A DNA stretch of 64,000 bases from Desulfuromonas sp. DDH964 (GTDB taxonomy: Bacteria; Desulfobacterota; Desulfuromonadia; Desulfuromonadales; DDH964). A model generated the notes under the pieces. It made no database searches. It was not told where the DNA came from and saw nothing but the letters and a program-made list of their open reading frames with translations. The stretch's first letter is position 1. Each line of letters begins with the position of its first letter. Positions 62,251-64,000 of the stretch are shown piece after piece. The DNA lies in the NCBI RefSeq assembly GCF_001611275.1, contig NZ_CP015080.1, positions 3,648,956 through 3,712,955 of the forward strand, read 5' to 3'. The translations under genes were made by a program, and so were the position numbers.

Positions 62251-64000
62251 TTAATCCACCAGCCGACCCGAATCGAGACAGACGCTGACCACATGCGGGT
62301 CGAAGTGCGTTCCAGCCAGGAATTGCAGATGCTTGCGCACCTTTTCCTCGGGCCAGGAGGCGCGGTAGGAGCGATCGGAGCGCAACGCATCCCAGACGTC
62401 GGCAACGGCGAAGATGCGGGCCACCAGTGGGATCTGTTCCCCTTGCAAACCGAGCGGGTAACCGCTGCCGTCCCATTTCTCATGGTGGGCATAGGGGATG
62501 TCCAGGGCCGGGCGCAGAAAACGGATCGGCAAGAGCATCTCATAGGCAAAGACCGGGTGCTTTTTCATCACCCTCCATTGCGCCGCGGTCAAGGTGTCCC
62601 GTTTCAGCAGGATCTCATCGGGGATCCCCATTTTGCCGATGTCATGGAGCAGCGCACCCCGGCGAACCTGGACCAAATCCTCTTCGCTCAACCCGAAGAG
62701 CCGGGCCAGCTGGACCGTCAGTTCCGCGACCCGCAGGGTGTGCCCCTGGGTTTCGTTGTCGCGCAGCTCCATCGCCCGGGCCCATCCCTCGATGGTGGCG
62801 TCGTAGGCTTGCAGGAGCTCGCTGTTGGAGCGGTGCAGTTTATCGAAGAGGGTGACATTGTCGATGGCGATGGCGGCCTGGGAGGCCAGGGCCTGGAGAA
62901 AGTCGAGCCATTCGCCGTTGCGGACCTCCCGGCTGCGGTGAAAGACCTCGAGCACCCCCAGGACCTTCCCTTTGGCAATCAGCGGCACACCGTGATAGCT
63001 GGTGAAGCCCTCCCCGGCGAGCCGCCTATTGCGCAGGTAGCTGTCCTGCTCCTTGTCCAGGTCGGGGATGTCCACAATGCAGCGTTCCAGAGCAGCCGTG
63101 CCGGCATACCCCGTACCCAGGAGTTGGTGCGTCTGTTCGCTATGCCCGGTATGGAACCCGCACCCGGCGACATAATCCAGGACCTGGGTCACGGGGTTTG
63201 CGATCAGGACGTCCGCAGCGTCAACGCCGAGCTGAACAATGACATGGGTGAGCAGGGTGGCCAGGCTGAGGTTCAGGTCGAAGCTGAAATTGATGGCGCG
63301 GTCAATTTCCACCAGGGCGGTCAGGTGTTCAACGTGCTGGCGGATTTTTTCCTCGGCGTCCTTGATCTCGCTGATATCGGTCAGGATCACCACCACTTCC
63401 CGCAGCTGCCGGTTGCTGTCGAATTCGGGATAGGCATTGACCAGCACACACTTGAACCCCCCGTTGCTGCCGCGATCAATCCCGAGAATAAAATTCTTCA
63501 ATACCCGCCCGGAGGCAAGCACCTGGTTGTAGGGAAATTCGGCCAGCGGCAAGGGTGTTCCATCTTTGCGCACAAAAGGGAGGTCGAGCTCGCCAACCCT
63601 TTTGCCGACCAGCTGATCCGCAGGGATCCCCAGCAATTGGGCAGCTTCGGGATTGCACAGGATCACCCGGGAATCGGCAGCCCGGATCAGGACTCCCACC
63701 GGAAGTTTGTCGATCAACAGTCCATGCGCCTGCTGGTTGTGCCGCAGGGAGAGATGGGCGTCGTCCTTGGCCTGCAGGGCGACTTCAGTGGCCTTGCGGT
63801 CGCGGATATCCCGGATATTGCACTGGATGACCATTTCCGCACCCACCTGGTAAATGTTGCTGACGAATTCAACCTGGATCAGCCGACCGTCCTTGCTCTT
63901 AAGCGGCAGGTCGTCGTAGCGGACAAACTTCTCTTTTTGCAGATCGAGGAACGATGCGTGGTTGGCTTCGAGATCCCTGAAGGCACCGACTTCCCAGAGT
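62251..64000 (-). CDS. PAS-GAF-HD-GYP protein, C-terminal part (runs off right edge)
   Basis: About 583 visible residues; the start lies beyond the window. From the edge inward there is a PAS domain (RYDDLPLKSKDGRLIQVEFV), a second PAS (LPVGVLIRAADSRVILCNPE), a GAF domain (FTSYHGVPLIAKGKVLGVLE) and an HD-GYP domain: HDIGKMGIPDEILLK carries the HD pair, and HHEKWDGSGYP the HHExxDGxGYP motif. HD-GYP enzymes hydrolyse cyclic di-GMP, so this is a likely cytoplasmic c-di-GMP phosphodiesterase with sensory input. An in-frame ATG at 63846 is not the true start, since PAS sequence continues upstream of it. It converges on the phospholipase D gene. Confidence 0.9.
   Translation of the reverse strand, partial: LWEVGAFRDLEANHASFLDLQKEKFVRYDDLPLKSKDGRLIQVEFVSNIYQVGAEMVIQCNIRDIRDRKATEVALQAKDDAHLSLRHNQQAHGLLIDKLPVGVLIRAADSRVILCNPEAAQLLGIPADQLVGKRVGELDLPFVRKDGTPLPLAEFPYNQVLASGRVLKNFILGIDRGSNGGFKCVLVNAYPEFDSNRQLREVVVILTDISEIKDAEEKIRQHVEHLTALVEIDRAINFSFDLNLSLATLLTHVIVQLGVDAADVLIANPVTQVLDYVAGCGFHTGHSEQTHQLLGTGYAGTAALERCIVDIPDLDKEQDSYLRNRRLAGEGFTSYHGVPLIAKGKVLGVLEVFHRSREVRNGEWLDFLQALASQAAIAIDNVTLFDKLHRSNSELLQAYDATIEGWARAMELRDNETQGHTLRVAELTVQLARLFGLSEEDLVQVRRGALLHDIGKMGIPDEILLKRDTLTAAQWRVMKKHPVFAYEMLLPIRFLRPALDIPYAHHEKWDGSGYPLGLQGEQIPLVARIFAVADVWDALRSDRSYRASWPEEKVRKHLQFLAGTHFDPHVVSVCLDSGRLVD

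Overview
The window is a GC-rich (roughly 60-65% by eye) bacterial chromosome segment with densely packed operons. The mix of genes points to a Gram-negative of the Desulfuromonadia/Geobacter-Pelobacter type. The clues are a long-form hisG next to hisI, many PAS/GAF and sigma-54 regulators, CheB-CheR fusions, a bacteriohemerythrin, HflKC, a TnpA_REP element with GGGTCAAGTC ends, and outer-membrane lipoproteins. The taxon is inferred from gene content, not from a marker gene. No rRNA, tRNA or CRISPR array was seen.

Region 1 (1-15.6 kb, almost all minus strand): a truncated glycosyltransferase coupled to a hybrid receiver-histidine kinase; a decayed chemotaxis-receptor remnant; a LuxR regulator with an alpha/beta hydrolase; a FadE-type acyl-CoA dehydrogenase; a complete TetR-controlled RND efflux operon (regulator, periplasmic adaptor, pump, outer-membrane channel) with a perfect operator palindrome; and a TrkA-like plus CPA2 antiporter pair.

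Region 2 (15.7-29.6 kb): a three-GAF sigma-54 activator with no recognisable Fis helix-turn-helix, hisG-hisI, a DUF2087/GIY-YIG gene split by a REP-associated transposase unit, bacteriohemerythrin, hflKC, a hemB-DUF2270-M16 peptidase operon and an AsmA protein.

Region 3 (29.7-53.4 kb) is the most interesting part. A CheB-CheR-PAS protein, a hybrid PAS histidine kinase cut by an in-frame amber codon, and a PAS-type sigma-54 activator lie in one overlapping operon. Downstream are three sigma-54 promoters (GG-N10-GC), each with a CGTCA/TGACG inverted repeat about 130-150 bp upstream. They head (i) DUF3943 + PAP2, (ii) DUF4398 lipoprotein + OmpA lipoprotein + CsbD + a small membrane protein, and (iii) a paralogous small membrane protein + lmo0937-like + VWA-OmpA lipoprotein + DUF3309 + Thivi_2564-like + a monooxygenase-fold protein + a BON lipoprotein. 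This looks like a sigma-54-driven envelope-stress regulon. It is scarred by an IS256 insertion on a start codon and by a frameshift in a large Ig-repeat/ice-binding-domain lipoprotein. A PAS kinase, two tandem coiled-coil paralogues and a helix-hairpin-helix protein follow.

Region 4 (53.6-62.1 kb): a complete N-type F-ATPase operon in the order atpDCQRBEFAG, translationally coupled to a cardiolipin-synthase-like phospholipase D protein with an unusual N-terminal extension. The right edge holds the 3' part of a minus-strand PAS-GAF-HD-GYP protein that runs off the window.
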